A program made the translations under genes and the position numbers. Below, one piece after another: positions 17,604 to 26,415 of a stretch of 64,000 nt of DNA (its first letter is position 1; each line of letters begins with the position of its first letter). This DNA is from JAXMCI01 sp046349435 (GTDB taxonomy: Bacteria > Pseudomonadota > Alphaproteobacteria > Dongiales > Dongiaceae): NCBI GenBank assembly GCA_046349435.1, contig JAXMCI010000001.1, positions 124,001 through 188,000 on the forward strand. Direction: 5' to 3'. The notes beneath the pieces are model-generated. The model was not told the DNA's origin and did no database searches. It saw nothing but the letters and a program-made list of their open reading frames with translations.

Positions 17604-17760
17604 TACAGTTCCCTCCCATTGCCAAGCCAGGCCGCCGGTTCCTTGCCTGGAGCGCGGCGGCGGCAGCGCCTGATGTAGGCAACAGGGGCGCGTGATAGAA
17701 TGCTCCAGGCGCCCGGTTTCTTTGCCGAGACGCCGGCAGCCTCACGCAGGGGCGACAGGG

Positions 17761-18807
17761 ATGGATGCTCTCTCCGACGTGCTCCGGGTGATCCGGCTCA
17801 CCGGCGGCGTCTTCCTCGACGCGGAGTTCACGGCGCCGTGGTGCGTGCAGTCGCGCGTGGGTCCGGACGACTGCATCCCCTACCTGCCGCAGCCCGAGCG
17901 GGTCATCTCCTTCCACTACGTGGTCGAGGGACGCGCGCAGCTGCAGCGCGCCGCCGATGCCCCGATCGAGCTGAGGGCCGGGGAGATCGTGCTGTTCCCG
18001 CACAACGACCTGCACTATCTCGGCAGCGCCATCTCCCCGCACCCCGTAGACGCCCATGCGCTGATCCGGCCCTCCGAGGGCAGCGGCCTGCCCCGCATCG
18101 TCCATGGCGGCGGCGGCGAGCGGACCCACATCGTCTGCGGCTTCCTCGGCAGCGAGGCGCCCGAGGACCCGCTGCTCGCCATGCTGCCGCCGATGCTTAC
18201 ACTCGACGTGCGCAGCTCCCCCGGCGGCGACTGGATCGCCCGCTCCTTCGCGTTCGCCGCCAGCGAGGTGGCGACGGCCGGCCCGGGTGCGGCCACCGTG
18301 CTGGCGCGGCTTTCCGAGCTGCTCTTCGTCGAGGCGGTGCGGCGCTACGTGGCCGGGCTGCCGCAGGACGAGACCGGCTGGCTCGCCGGGCTGCGCGACG
18401 CCGCCATCGGCCGCGCGCTCGCCCTGCTGCATGGCCGCATCGCCGAGGACTGGACGGCGGAGACGCTGGCCCGGGCGGTCGGGCTGTCGCGCTCGGTCTT
18501 CGCCAGCCGCTTCGCGGCGCTGGTCGGGGCGCCGCCGATCCGCTACCTCACCAGCTGGCGTCTTCAGGTCGCCGCCTCCAAGCTGCGCGAGGGGCGGCGT
18601 TCGGTGGCGCAGATCGCCTTCGAGGTCGGCTACCAGTCGGAGGCGGCCTTCAACCGCGCCTTCCGGCGCGAGTTCGGCGTGCCGCCGGCGACCTGGCGCC
18701 GGCAGAAGCTGGCGGCCGCCAGCGGCGCGGCAGGGCTGGCGCTGCTGCCGCTCGGCTGGCTGGCGGCGATGAACCCGGGCGCCCTGCCGCTGGCGCTGAT
18801 CGCCTGA
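17761..18807 (+). CDS. AraC-family regulator with N-terminal cupin
   Basis: 348 aa. Residues 10-190 form a cupin sensor (SFHYVVEGRAQL, LRAGEIVLFPHNDLHYLG). Residues 225-320 form two HTH motifs: LARAVGLSRSVFASRFAAL and the classic IAFEVGYQSEAAFNRAFRR. An unusual 33-residue hydrophobic Ala/Leu tail follows the DNA-binding domain. ATG 17761 begins at the cupin; upstream in-frame codons look non-coding. It is divergent from the SBP56/membrane-protein operon (157 bp apart) and may regulate it. Confidence 0.88.
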   Translation: MDALSDVLRVIRLTGGVFLDAEFTAPWCVQSRVGPDDCIPYLPQPERVISFHYVVEGRAQLQRAADAPIELRAGEIVLFPHNDLHYLGSAISPHPVDAHALIRPSEGSGLPRIVHGGGGERTHIVCGFLGSEAPEDPLLAMLPPMLTLDVRSSPGGDWIARSFAFAASEVATAGPGAATVLARLSELLFVEAVRRYVAGLPQDETGWLAGLRDAAIGRALALLHGRIAEDWTAETLARAVGLSRSVFASRFAALVGAPPIRYLTSWRLQVAASKLREGRRSVAQIAFEVGYQSEAAFNRAFRREFGVPPATWRRQKLAAASGAAGLALLPLGWLAAMNPGALPLALIA

Positions 18808-18814
18808 GCGACCC

Positions 18815-19171
18815 CTACTGCTCCGGGGTCAGCACCTCGGTCCCGACCCCGGCGCTGCTGGCCACCGTCCAGGTGCCCGACATCGAGCCGTCCGCCTGGA
18901 TCCTGTAGATCACCAGCCCGACATGCTCGCCCAGCTTGTAGGCGGCGGCGAAGGTGTCGCCGGAGCGCATGCAGATGCCGAGCGACTCGCCGCCAGTGTC
19001 CCAGCGGATCTCGCAGGTGGCGCCGCCGGTGGCGACGATCTGCGCCTCGCCCTTGTAGGGCGAGCCGTCCGGGTTGGTGCCGTCCACCTTGTAGCGCCCC
19101 TCGATGCCGCCGGCCGCAGCCGTGGCAACGCAGGTGACGGCCAGCAGTCCGCCGAGCAGAATGGTCCGCAT
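18815..19171 (-). CDS. Small secreted protein, uncharacterised
   Basis: 118 aa with a clear signal peptide (MRTILLGGLLAVTCVATAAA). The mature part is a compact beta-rich unit containing GRYKVDGTNPDGSPYKGEA, a Cys pair (TCEIRW, GICMRSG) and YRIQADGSMSGTW, repeating a strand-turn pattern seen in small alphaproteobacterial periplasmic proteins of unknown role. It is convergent with the AraC gene (7 bp apart) and divergent from the photolyase gene. Confidence 0.75.
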   Translation of the reverse strand: MRTILLGGLLAVTCVATAAAGGIEGRYKVDGTNPDGSPYKGEAQIVATGGATCEIRWDTGGESLGICMRSGDTFAAAYKLGEHVGLVIYRIQADGSMSGTWTVASSAGVGTEVLTPEQ

Positions 19172-19224
19172 CGTCCCCTCCCCACACGAAATGGTTGCGC
19201 CAAGCTTAGCAGGAATCGAAGCTG

Positions 19225-20787
19225 ATGACCAAGCGCTCCGCCGCGCCGCGCCCCTCGACCCGGAACCTCGTCCTGGTCCTCGGCGACCAGCTCGATCCCG
19301 GATCGGCGGCGTTCGACGGCTTCGACCCGGCGCAGGATGCGGTGCTGCAGATGGAGGTGCGCCAGGAGGCGAGCTATGTCCCGCAGCACCGGCTGCGCAT
19401 CGCGCTGTTCTTCGCGGCCATGCGGCACTTCCAGGCCGGGCTGCAGGCGCGCGGCATCCGGGCGCTCTACAGCCGGATCGACGACCCCGCCAATCGCGGC
19501 GACCTCGGCGGCGAGATCCGGCGCCGGTGGGAGGCGCTGCAGCCGGAGCGGCTGATCGTGGTCGAGCCGGGCGACTGGCGCGTGCGCGAGATCCTCAAGG
19601 GGCTCGGCCTGCCGCTCGAGATCCGGCCGGACCGGCACTTCCTCTGCGACCACGAGACGTTCCGGGAGATCGCCGGCGCGCAGCCGCGGCTGGTGCTGGA
19701 GCGCTTCTACCGCACGATGCGCCGGCGGCTCGACCTGCTGATGGACGGCGCCGACCCGGTCGGCGGGCAGTGGAACCTCGACCGCGAGAACCGCGCCGCC
19801 TTCGGCCGGCGCCGCCCGGCGATCCCGCCGCCGCTGGGCTTCGCGCCGGACGCGATCACCGCCGGCGCGATCCGCGACGTCGGCCGGCTGTTCCCCGACA
19901 GCCCCGGCCGGCTCGATGCCTTCGACTATCCGGTGACGGCGGCCCAGGCCGCGGCCGCGGCCGACGATTTCGTGGCGCACCGCCTGCCCATGTTCGGCAC
20001 CTACCAGGACGCCATGCTGGCGGGCCAGCCCTTTCTCTTCCATGCCCGGCTCTCGGCGCCGCTCAACCTGCACCTGCTCGATCCCCGCGACCTGCTGCGC
20101 CGGGTGATCGCCGCCTACGACGCGGGCGCAGCGCCGCTCAACGCCGTCGAAGGCTTCGTGCGCCAGGTGATCGGCTGGCGCGAGTTCGTCCGCGGCACCT
20201 ACTGGCGGCACATGCCGGCCTATGCCGGGCTCAACGCGCTCGACGCCGAGCTGCCGATGCCGCGCTTCTACTGGACCGGCGAGACCGACATGCGCTGCCT
20301 GGCGCAATCGATGCAGCAGCTGATCGAGCACGGCTACGCCCACCACATCCAGCGGCTGATGGTGCTCGGCCTGTTCGCCCTGCTGCTCGGGGTGCGGCCC
20401 TACGACGTGCATCGCTGGCACGTCTCGATGTTCGCCGACGCGATCGACTGGGTGTCGCTGCCCAACACGCTGGGGATGAGCCAGCATGGCGACGGCGGCA
20501 TCGTCGGCACCAAGCCCTACGCCGCCTCGGGCGCCTATATCGACCGGATGAGCGACTACTGCCGGGGCTGCCGCTACGACCCGCGCCAGGCGCTGGGCGA
20601 GCGCGCCTGCCCCTTCACCACGCTCTACTGGGACTTCCTCGCGCGGCACCGCCAGCGCTTCGCCGGCAACCGGCGGATGGGCTATTCCTACAACAACCTC
20701 GACCGCAAGGACCCGGGCGAGCTGCTGGCGATCCGCCGCCGCGCCGACGCGGTGAAGGCGCAGGCGACCGCGGCGACGTTCCTGTAG
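19225..20787 (+). CDS. FeS-type bacterial cryptochrome/(6-4) photolyase
   Basis: 520 aa. Starts with LVLVLGDQLDP, typical of the FeS-BCP/PhrB group. FAD-site and DNA-site motifs include EGFVRQVIGWREFVRG and HHIQRLMVLGLFALL. Four cysteines that ligate a [4Fe-4S] cluster are present: one in DMRCLAQ, two in DYCRGCRYDP and one in ERACPFTTLYWDF. Repairs (6-4) photoproducts or acts in light signalling. ATG 19225 follows GAAG weakly; it fits the family N-terminus. Convergent with the AceE-like gene (13 bp). Confidence 0.92.
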   Translation: MTKRSAAPRPSTRNLVLVLGDQLDPGSAAFDGFDPAQDAVLQMEVRQEASYVPQHRLRIALFFAAMRHFQAGLQARGIRALYSRIDDPANRGDLGGEIRRRWEALQPERLIVVEPGDWRVREILKGLGLPLEIRPDRHFLCDHETFREIAGAQPRLVLERFYRTMRRRLDLLMDGADPVGGQWNLDRENRAAFGRRRPAIPPPLGFAPDAITAGAIRDVGRLFPDSPGRLDAFDYPVTAAQAAAAADDFVAHRLPMFGTYQDAMLAGQPFLFHARLSAPLNLHLLDPRDLLRRVIAAYDAGAAPLNAVEGFVRQVIGWREFVRGTYWRHMPAYAGLNALDAELPMPRFYWTGETDMRCLAQSMQQLIEHGYAHHIQRLMVLGLFALLLGVRPYDVHRWHVSMFADAIDWVSLPNTLGMSQHGDGGIVGTKPYAASGAYIDRMSDYCRGCRYDPRQALGERACPFTTLYWDFLARHRQRFAGNRRMGYSYNNLDRKDPGELLAIRRRADAVKAQATAATFL

Positions 20788-20800
20788 CGGCGGGGCTCCG

Positions 20801-23224
20801 TCAGCGAGGGATGCGGTCCAGGCACGCCGCCGCGCAGGCGTCGAGGATCGCCTCCGCGTCGACGCGGTAGTGGTGGTAGAGGTCGGGCAGGTCGCCGGAC
20901 TGGCCGAAATGCTCCACGCCGAGCGCGCGCACGCGCTGGCCGCGCACCGCGCCCAGCCAGCTCAGCGTCGCCGGGTGGCCGTCGACGACGGTGACCAGGT
21001 TGGCGTCGGGCGCGAGCGGCGCCAGCAGGCGCTCGACCTGGCAGCGGGCGCCGCGCTCGCCGGCCTCGCGGGCCCGCTCGGCGGCGTGCCAGGCGGCGTT
21101 GAGGCGGTCGGACGAGGTGACGGCGAGCAGGCCGGCGCCGGGGATGTCCTCGAGCAGCGCTTCGTGCGCCGCGATCGCCTCCGGCGCCAGCGCGCCGGTA
21201 TAGACGATGGCGAGCTCGGAGCCCTCGGCCGGCGGCTTCAGCCAGTAGCCGCCGGCGATGATGTCGCGGCGCAGCCGGTCGTCGATGCGCCGGTCGGGCT
21301 GGGCGATCGAGCGGGTCGAGAGGCGGAGATAGACCGAGCCGCCCTTGACGTCGCGCAGCCACTCGATCTCGGAATGGCCGCTGCCGTCGCGCTGCATGTA
21401 GTCGAAGGCCCAGCCCATGATCGCGCCGAGCTCGTCGACGAAGGCCGGCTCGAAGGCGGCGAGCCCGTCCTGCGCCATGCCGATCAGCGGCGTCGAGACC
21501 GACTGGTGCGCGCCGCCCTCCGGCGCCAGCGTGATGCCGGACGGCGTCCCGACCAGCATGAAGCGGGCGTCCTGGTAGCAGGCGTAGTTGAGGGCGTCGA
21601 GGCCGCGCTGGATGAAGGGGTCGTAGAGCGTGCCGACCGGCAGCAGCCGGACGCCGAACAGGGAATGCGAGAGCCCGAGCGCACCGAGCAGGAGGAAGAG
21701 GTTGTTCTCGGCGATGCCGAGCTCGATGTGCTGGCCTTCGGGCGTCATCAGCCAGCGCTGCGCCGAGACCACCTTCTCGTCGCGGAAGGTGTCCTCCCGC
21801 CGCTTGCGCGAGAAGACGCCGCGGCGGTTGACCCAGCCGCCGAGGTTGGTCGAGACGGTGACGTCCGGCGAGGTGGTGACCAGCCGGTCGGCGAGCGGCC
21901 CGCCCTCGCGCGCCAGGTCGGCCATGACCCGGCCGAAGCCCTCCTGGGTCGACATCTCGGGCGTGGTCGAGAGCGGCAGCACGGCCGGGACCGGCACGGC
22001 GGGCGCGCTGCGGCGGCGCCGCCCCTCGCCGGCGAAGGGCACCTGGCCGAGGAAGGATTCGAGCTCGTCGGCGGGCAGGTCGAGGCCGGCGAAGCGGTCC
22101 CACTCGGCGCCGTCGCCGATCCGGTTGGCGGCCTTGAACTCGGCCATCTGCTCCGGGTTCATCAGCCCGGCATGGTTGTCCTTGTGGCCGGCGAAGGGCA
22201 GCCCGAAGCCCTTGATGGTGTAGGCGACGAAGGCGGTCGGCCGGTCGTCGGTGACGCTGCGGAAGGCGTCGAGCACCGCCTCCATGTCGTGGCCGGCGAG
22301 ATTGGTCATCAGCGCCGCCAGCGCCTCGTCGTCATGCGCCTCGAGCAGCGCCGGGATGCCCGGCACCGTGCCGAGGTCGCGCAGCAGGACCTCGCGCCAG
22401 GCCGAGCCGCGCTTGAAGACCAGCGCCGAGTAGAGCGAGTTCGGGCAGGCGTCGATCCAGTCGCGCAGCGCCTCGCCGCCCGGCCGGGCGAAGGCGGCCT
22501 CCAGCCGCTTGCCGTACTTCAGGGTGACGACGCGCCAGCCGAGGGCGGAGAACTGCGCGACGATCTGCTGGAACAGCCGGTCGTTGATCACCGCGTCGAG
22601 GCTCTGGCGGTTGTAGTCGATCACCCACCAGACGTTGCGGATGTCGTGCTTCCAGGCCTCGTAGAGCGCCTCGTAGATGTTGCCCTCGTCGAGCTCGGCG
22701 TCGCCGACGATGGCGACCATGCGGCCGGGCGGCTGGTCGGACGGCGCCAGCCCCTTCAGCCGGACGTAGTCCTGCACCAGGCTGGCGAAGGCGGTGATCG
22801 CCACGCCGAGCCCGACCGAGCCGGTCGAGAAGTCGACGTCGTCGGCGTCCTTGGTGCGCGAGGGATAGGACTGCGCCCCGCCATAGGCGCGGAAGCGCTC
22901 GAGGTTCTCGCGGTCCTGCTGGCCGAGCAGGTACTGGATGGCGTGGAAGATCGGGCTGGCATGCGGCTTCACCGCCACCCGGTCGCCGGGCTGCAGCACG
23001 TCGAGATAGAGCGCGGTCATCAGCGTCGCCACCGAGGCGCTGGAGGCCTGGTGGCCGCCGACCTTGAGCCCGTCGCGGCTCGCCCGCAGATGGTTGGCGT
23101 TGTGGATCATCCAGCTCGACAGCCACAGCACCTTGCGCTCGAGCTGGCTGAGGCAGGCGAGGCGCCGGGCCTCGGGAATCGCGTTGGACAGCGGCAGGGC
23201 CTGGGGCATCGGGACGTCCGGCAA
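20801..23224 (-). CDS. AceE-like thiamine-diphosphate E1 dehydrogenase/transketolase
   Basis: 807 aa homodimeric-type E1 enzyme. ANHLRASRDGLKVGGHQASS and AVKPHASPIFHAIQYLLG resemble pyruvate dehydrogenase AceE; the ThDP/Mg site is VGDAELDEGNIYEAL followed by VIDYNRQS. A central pyrimidine domain and a C-terminal transketolase-like domain follow. It is shorter than E. coli AceE (about 890 aa) and lacks neighbouring E2/E3 genes, so it may be a stand-alone transketolase-like member. Signal for start: ATG 23224; no strong ribosome site. Confidence 0.85.
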   Translation of the reverse strand: MPDVPMPQALPLSNAIPEARRLACLSQLERKVLWLSSWMIHNANHLRASRDGLKVGGHQASSASVATLMTALYLDVLQPGDRVAVKPHASPIFHAIQYLLGQQDRENLERFRAYGGAQSYPSRTKDADDVDFSTGSVGLGVAITAFASLVQDYVRLKGLAPSDQPPGRMVAIVGDAELDEGNIYEALYEAWKHDIRNVWWVIDYNRQSLDAVINDRLFQQIVAQFSALGWRVVTLKYGKRLEAAFARPGGEALRDWIDACPNSLYSALVFKRGSAWREVLLRDLGTVPGIPALLEAHDDEALAALMTNLAGHDMEAVLDAFRSVTDDRPTAFVAYTIKGFGLPFAGHKDNHAGLMNPEQMAEFKAANRIGDGAEWDRFAGLDLPADELESFLGQVPFAGEGRRRRSAPAVPVPAVLPLSTTPEMSTQEGFGRVMADLAREGGPLADRLVTTSPDVTVSTNLGGWVNRRGVFSRKRREDTFRDEKVVSAQRWLMTPEGQHIELGIAENNLFLLLGALGLSHSLFGVRLLPVGTLYDPFIQRGLDALNYACYQDARFMLVGTPSGITLAPEGGAHQSVSTPLIGMAQDGLAAFEPAFVDELGAIMGWAFDYMQRDGSGHSEIEWLRDVKGGSVYLRLSTRSIAQPDRRIDDRLRRDIIAGGYWLKPPAEGSELAIVYTGALAPEAIAAHEALLEDIPGAGLLAVTSSDRLNAAWHAAERAREAGERGARCQVERLLAPLAPDANLVTVVDGHPATLSWLGAVRGQRVRALGVEHFGQSGDLPDLYHHYRVDAEAILDACAAACLDRIPR

Positions 23225-23407
23225 GGCTGTGGCGAGGGCGGCGCACTATAGCGCCTGCCGGCCGCGGCAGGCCAGACGAGGGCGGCGGGCGGCGCCGGGG
23301 CAGCCGAGACGCCGGAAGTTCAGGGTGGAAGTCGCGGGTGGGGCGCGATCTCAGTATCGGCTTCGTGCCGATCTGGTCGGAGCATGAAGGCCGACGGCGT
23401 GCCCGGG

Positions 23408-24403
23408 CTAGCGCAGCGGGACGCTTGCCTTCTGGCAGCTGGAGAGCTCGGGTGGTCCGGCGCAGGACATGCAGTAGGTGGACCCTTTCCGGACCTCGGC
23501 CTCGAACGTGAAGAGACCCGGCCTGCCGCCGGACAGGGAAAACTCCGTCGTCCCGTACTGGCAGTGCGGGCCGTTGCAGATCAGCAGGTAGGTCGTGCCC
23601 GAACAGGTCATCGGGATCCGCCCCGTCCCGTCGCGATCCCGCGAGGTAAAGCCGGACCTCCCTGGAGGCGCGAAGACGCTGTCCGCATCGGTCGGCGGTT
23701 CGAGGTGTGGATGAGCCTTAAGCCAGGCCGCGGCCATTGCCTGTCCCGCCTGGACCTGCTCGAGGCTGAGGGCTCTCGCCAGCTCGTCGGCCTTCGCCGA
23801 GGCATCGTCGTCGCCGCGCTGCGCCGCGAGCTCCATCCACATGTAAGCGGCGACATCGTCTTGCGGAACGCCACGGCCCAGCTTGCTCGCGACCCCGAGA
23901 TTGTAGAGTGCGGTGGCGTAGCCGCGCTCGGCCGCCGCGCGATACCATCTCACTGCTTCAGCGTAGTCCTGCCGAACGCCGCGACCGTCTGCATACATCG
24001 CGCCGAGGTTGACCTGAGCCGCAGCATCGCCCCCCTCGGCGCCTGCGCGAAACCATCTCACCGCCTGGACGTCGTCCTGCGCGATTCCCGCGCCGGCACG
24101 GTAGTGGATGCCGAGATTGTTCGCCGCCTCGGCGAGCCCCTGCTCGGCCGCCTTTCGGTACCACTTCACCGCCTCCGCATCGTCCCGGGCGACACCGCGT
24201 CCGCCGAGCGCATAGAGGATTCCCAGCCGATACTGGGCCGCAGCATTGCCCTGCTCCGCCAGATGGCGGCACGCCGCGACGGCCTTGGCGGGGTCCGCGG
24301 CGGCGGGGTCCGCGGCGGCGCAGTCCGCCAGCTCGTCGGCGAAGGCCGGTCGGACGAGGCCGAAAGCCAGGAGGACGAGAACGCAGGCGCTCGGCAGCTT
24401 CAT
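23408..24403 (-). CDS. Secreted Sel1-repeat protein
   Basis: 331 aa. A signal peptide (cut after RPAFA near 22) precedes four Sel1-like repeats (residues 45-215), each with AxxLGxxYxxGxGVxxDxxxAVxWYRxAAEQG spacing. The C-terminal 80 residues contain two Cys pairs (MTCSG...LICNGPHC; YCMSCAG) and look like a small disulfide-bonded domain. Sel1 proteins scaffold envelope complexes. It lies 14 bp after the TPR gene on the same strand. Confidence 0.82.
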   Translation of the reverse strand: MKLPSACVLVLLAFGLVRPAFADELADCAAADPAAADPAKAVAACRHLAEQGNAAAQYRLGILYALGGRGVARDDAEAVKWYRKAAEQGLAEAANNLGIHYRAGAGIAQDDVQAVRWFRAGAEGGDAAAQVNLGAMYADGRGVRQDYAEAVRWYRAAAERGYATALYNLGVASKLGRGVPQDDVAAYMWMELAAQRGDDDASAKADELARALSLEQVQAGQAMAAAWLKAHPHLEPPTDADSVFAPPGRSGFTSRDRDGTGRIPMTCSGTTYLLICNGPHCQYGTTEFSLSGGRPGLFTFEAEVRKGSTYCMSCAGPPELSSCQKASVPLR

Positions 24404-24417
24404 GATGCCGATCCCGC

Positions 24418-26364
24418 TCAGGGCAGGACGCCCTGCTTGCGGAGATAGGCCTCGATGTCGGGCTTGAGCGCACGGGCAGCCGCGGCGTCGCGGTCGGCGC
24501 CGGCGCGGTCGCCGGTCTGCCGCCGGGCCACGGAGCGGCCGAACAGCGAGGTCGGCATGCGCGGATCGCGCCGCAGGGCGGCGTCGAAGTCGGCCAGCGC
24601 CCGCCGCGGATCGCCGGCGCGCAGCCAGGCGAAGCCGCGGCTGTCGAGCGCCGACGGATCGCCGGGCACGAGCGTGAGGGCCTTGTTGCAGTCGGCGAGC
24701 GCGGGCTGGACCCGGCCCAGCGTGACGAGAACCCAGCAGCGGTCGTTCAGCAGCTCCACATCGGCCGGGGCCAGACGCAGGGCGGAGTCGAGATCGGCCA
24801 GCGCGCGATCGGGGCGGCCCGTCTCGCTGTAGACGCCCGAGCGCGTCGCCAGCGCCCGTTCGTCGCGCGGGTCCAGGCGGATCGAGGCATCGAGGTCGGC
24901 GAGGGCACGAGCGTAGTCGCCCCTGAGCGCGTAGACGTGACCTCGATTGCTCAGCGCCGAGGCCAAGCCCGGCTGCAGCCGCAGGGCGGCGTCGAAGTCG
25001 GCGATGGCCCGGTCGTAGTCGCCGCGACGGCCGTAGTCGATGCCGCGGGCGTCGAGCGCGTCCGGATCGTCGGGATGCAGGCGAAGCGCCGCGTCGTAGT
25101 CGGCAATGGCGCGGACGTAGTCGCCCTTGGCGTCGTAGACCAAGGCACGGTTCTTCAGGGCCCGCGCCGCGGTGCGGCTGGCGGGCGCCAGCTTGAGCAC
25201 GGCGTCGTAGTCGGCCATGGCGAGATCGAGCTGGCCCTTCTCGTGGTGGGCGATGCCGCGCATGTTGAGCGCGTCGAGATGGTCGGGCCGCAGCCGCAGC
25301 GCGGCGTCAAAGTCCGCGATGGCCCGGTCGTGATCGCCCTTGGCGTCATATGCGACGCCGCGGTTGTAGTACAGGTCGGGCGTCCCGGAGCTGCCGGGCG
25401 CGAGCCGCAGGGCGGCGTCGTAGTCGGCGATGGCGCGATCGTGGTCGCCCGCGAGATCGTAGCTGTTGCCGCGGTTGTTCAGCGCCTCGACATAGTCCGG
25501 CCTGAGGCGTAGCGCCTCTGTGTAGTCGGCGATCGCCAGGTCGTACCGGCGGAGGCTCTCATAGGCCCGGCCGCGGACGTAGCGCGCCTTGGCCGCCGCC
25601 TCGCCGCGCAGCGTCCCGGACTCGATCGCCCGGGTGCAGGCCGCGATCTCGACCTCGGGCGCGGCACCGCCGGCGCAGGCCCCCTGCGGCGCCTGCTGTG
25701 CCTCCCCCAGCCGGACGGAGCGCAGCACCTGGCGCACCACCGCGTCGAACGAGTCGCGCTCGCCCCGGTCGGGCGCGGACGGATATTGCTCGGCGACCTC
25801 GAGCCAGAAGGCTTCGACATCGTGCCGGCTCGGCGCGGCGGCGTTGACCTGCCAGGCGCAGGCCAGTCCCTCGGTGCGGAGGACGGCACGCGGCGCCTTG
25901 GCCCGGCGCGCATCGGCGACGCTCTTGCGATCGAGATCGTCGTGCGCCCCGCGGTCGATCTCCAGGGCGATGGAATATTCGCGGCAGCTCGCGCCGCGCG
26001 CGGGCGCCCCCGGAGGGGCGATGTCCGAGATCCGCGAGGAGAACCGGAGATCGTTCTGCCGGTAGTTCTCCTGCCAGTAGGACTTGATCTCGCCGACCTC
26101 GTCGTCGACGAAGCTCTCCGCATCCGACCCGAACCCGATCGCGGTGTCGACGGACACGACCAGCACGTGGCCCGGGCCGAACTCCCTGACGCAGCGCGAA
26201 ACCACGCCATAGGCCTGCGACCGGGCGACGCATCCTTCCGGCGGCGTGAAGGTCGGCGCCTTGGCGAAATCCTCGAAGATGTTGTCGGCGGCTGCATCCG
26301 GAACGGTCGTCAGGACCATGACCGCCGCCGCGAGCGCGCTCGCCATCCAGCGTTCGGCAACCAT
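24418..26364 (-). CDS. Secreted tetratricopeptide-repeat protein
   Basis: 648 aa with a signal peptide (ALAAAVMVLTTVPDAAADN). Residues 35-225 are a unique N-terminal domain; from about 250 to the end come roughly eleven TPRs of the form DxxxALxLxPxxxxALxxRGxxY. An alternative start at MASALAAAV, six codons in, gives an equally good signal peptide. Periplasmic or envelope scaffold, perhaps partner of the Sel1 protein encoded directly after it. Confidence 0.82.
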   Translation of the reverse strand: MVAERWMASALAAAVMVLTTVPDAAADNIFEDFAKAPTFTPPEGCVARSQAYGVVSRCVREFGPGHVLVVSVDTAIGFGSDAESFVDDEVGEIKSYWQENYRQNDLRFSSRISDIAPPGAPARGASCREYSIALEIDRGAHDDLDRKSVADARRAKAPRAVLRTEGLACAWQVNAAAPSRHDVEAFWLEVAEQYPSAPDRGERDSFDAVVRQVLRSVRLGEAQQAPQGACAGGAAPEVEIAACTRAIESGTLRGEAAAKARYVRGRAYESLRRYDLAIADYTEALRLRPDYVEALNNRGNSYDLAGDHDRAIADYDAALRLAPGSSGTPDLYYNRGVAYDAKGDHDRAIADFDAALRLRPDHLDALNMRGIAHHEKGQLDLAMADYDAVLKLAPASRTAARALKNRALVYDAKGDYVRAIADYDAALRLHPDDPDALDARGIDYGRRGDYDRAIADFDAALRLQPGLASALSNRGHVYALRGDYARALADLDASIRLDPRDERALATRSGVYSETGRPDRALADLDSALRLAPADVELLNDRCWVLVTLGRVQPALADCNKALTLVPGDPSALDSRGFAWLRAGDPRRALADFDAALRRDPRMPTSLFGRSVARRQTGDRAGADRDAAAARALKPDIEAYLRKQGVLP

Positions 26365-26415
26365 GGATCACATCCTAGACCGGCGGCCGGACGGCTCATT
26401 GATCCAGGTCAAGGG

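Noticed and set aside
14599..18432. A 1277-codon open frame on the minus strand across four genes
   Set aside because: It runs antisense or out of frame to well-supported genes (TetR, SBP56, membrane protein, AraC) and has the Arg/Gly/Ala-rich composition of G/C-biased shadow frames.
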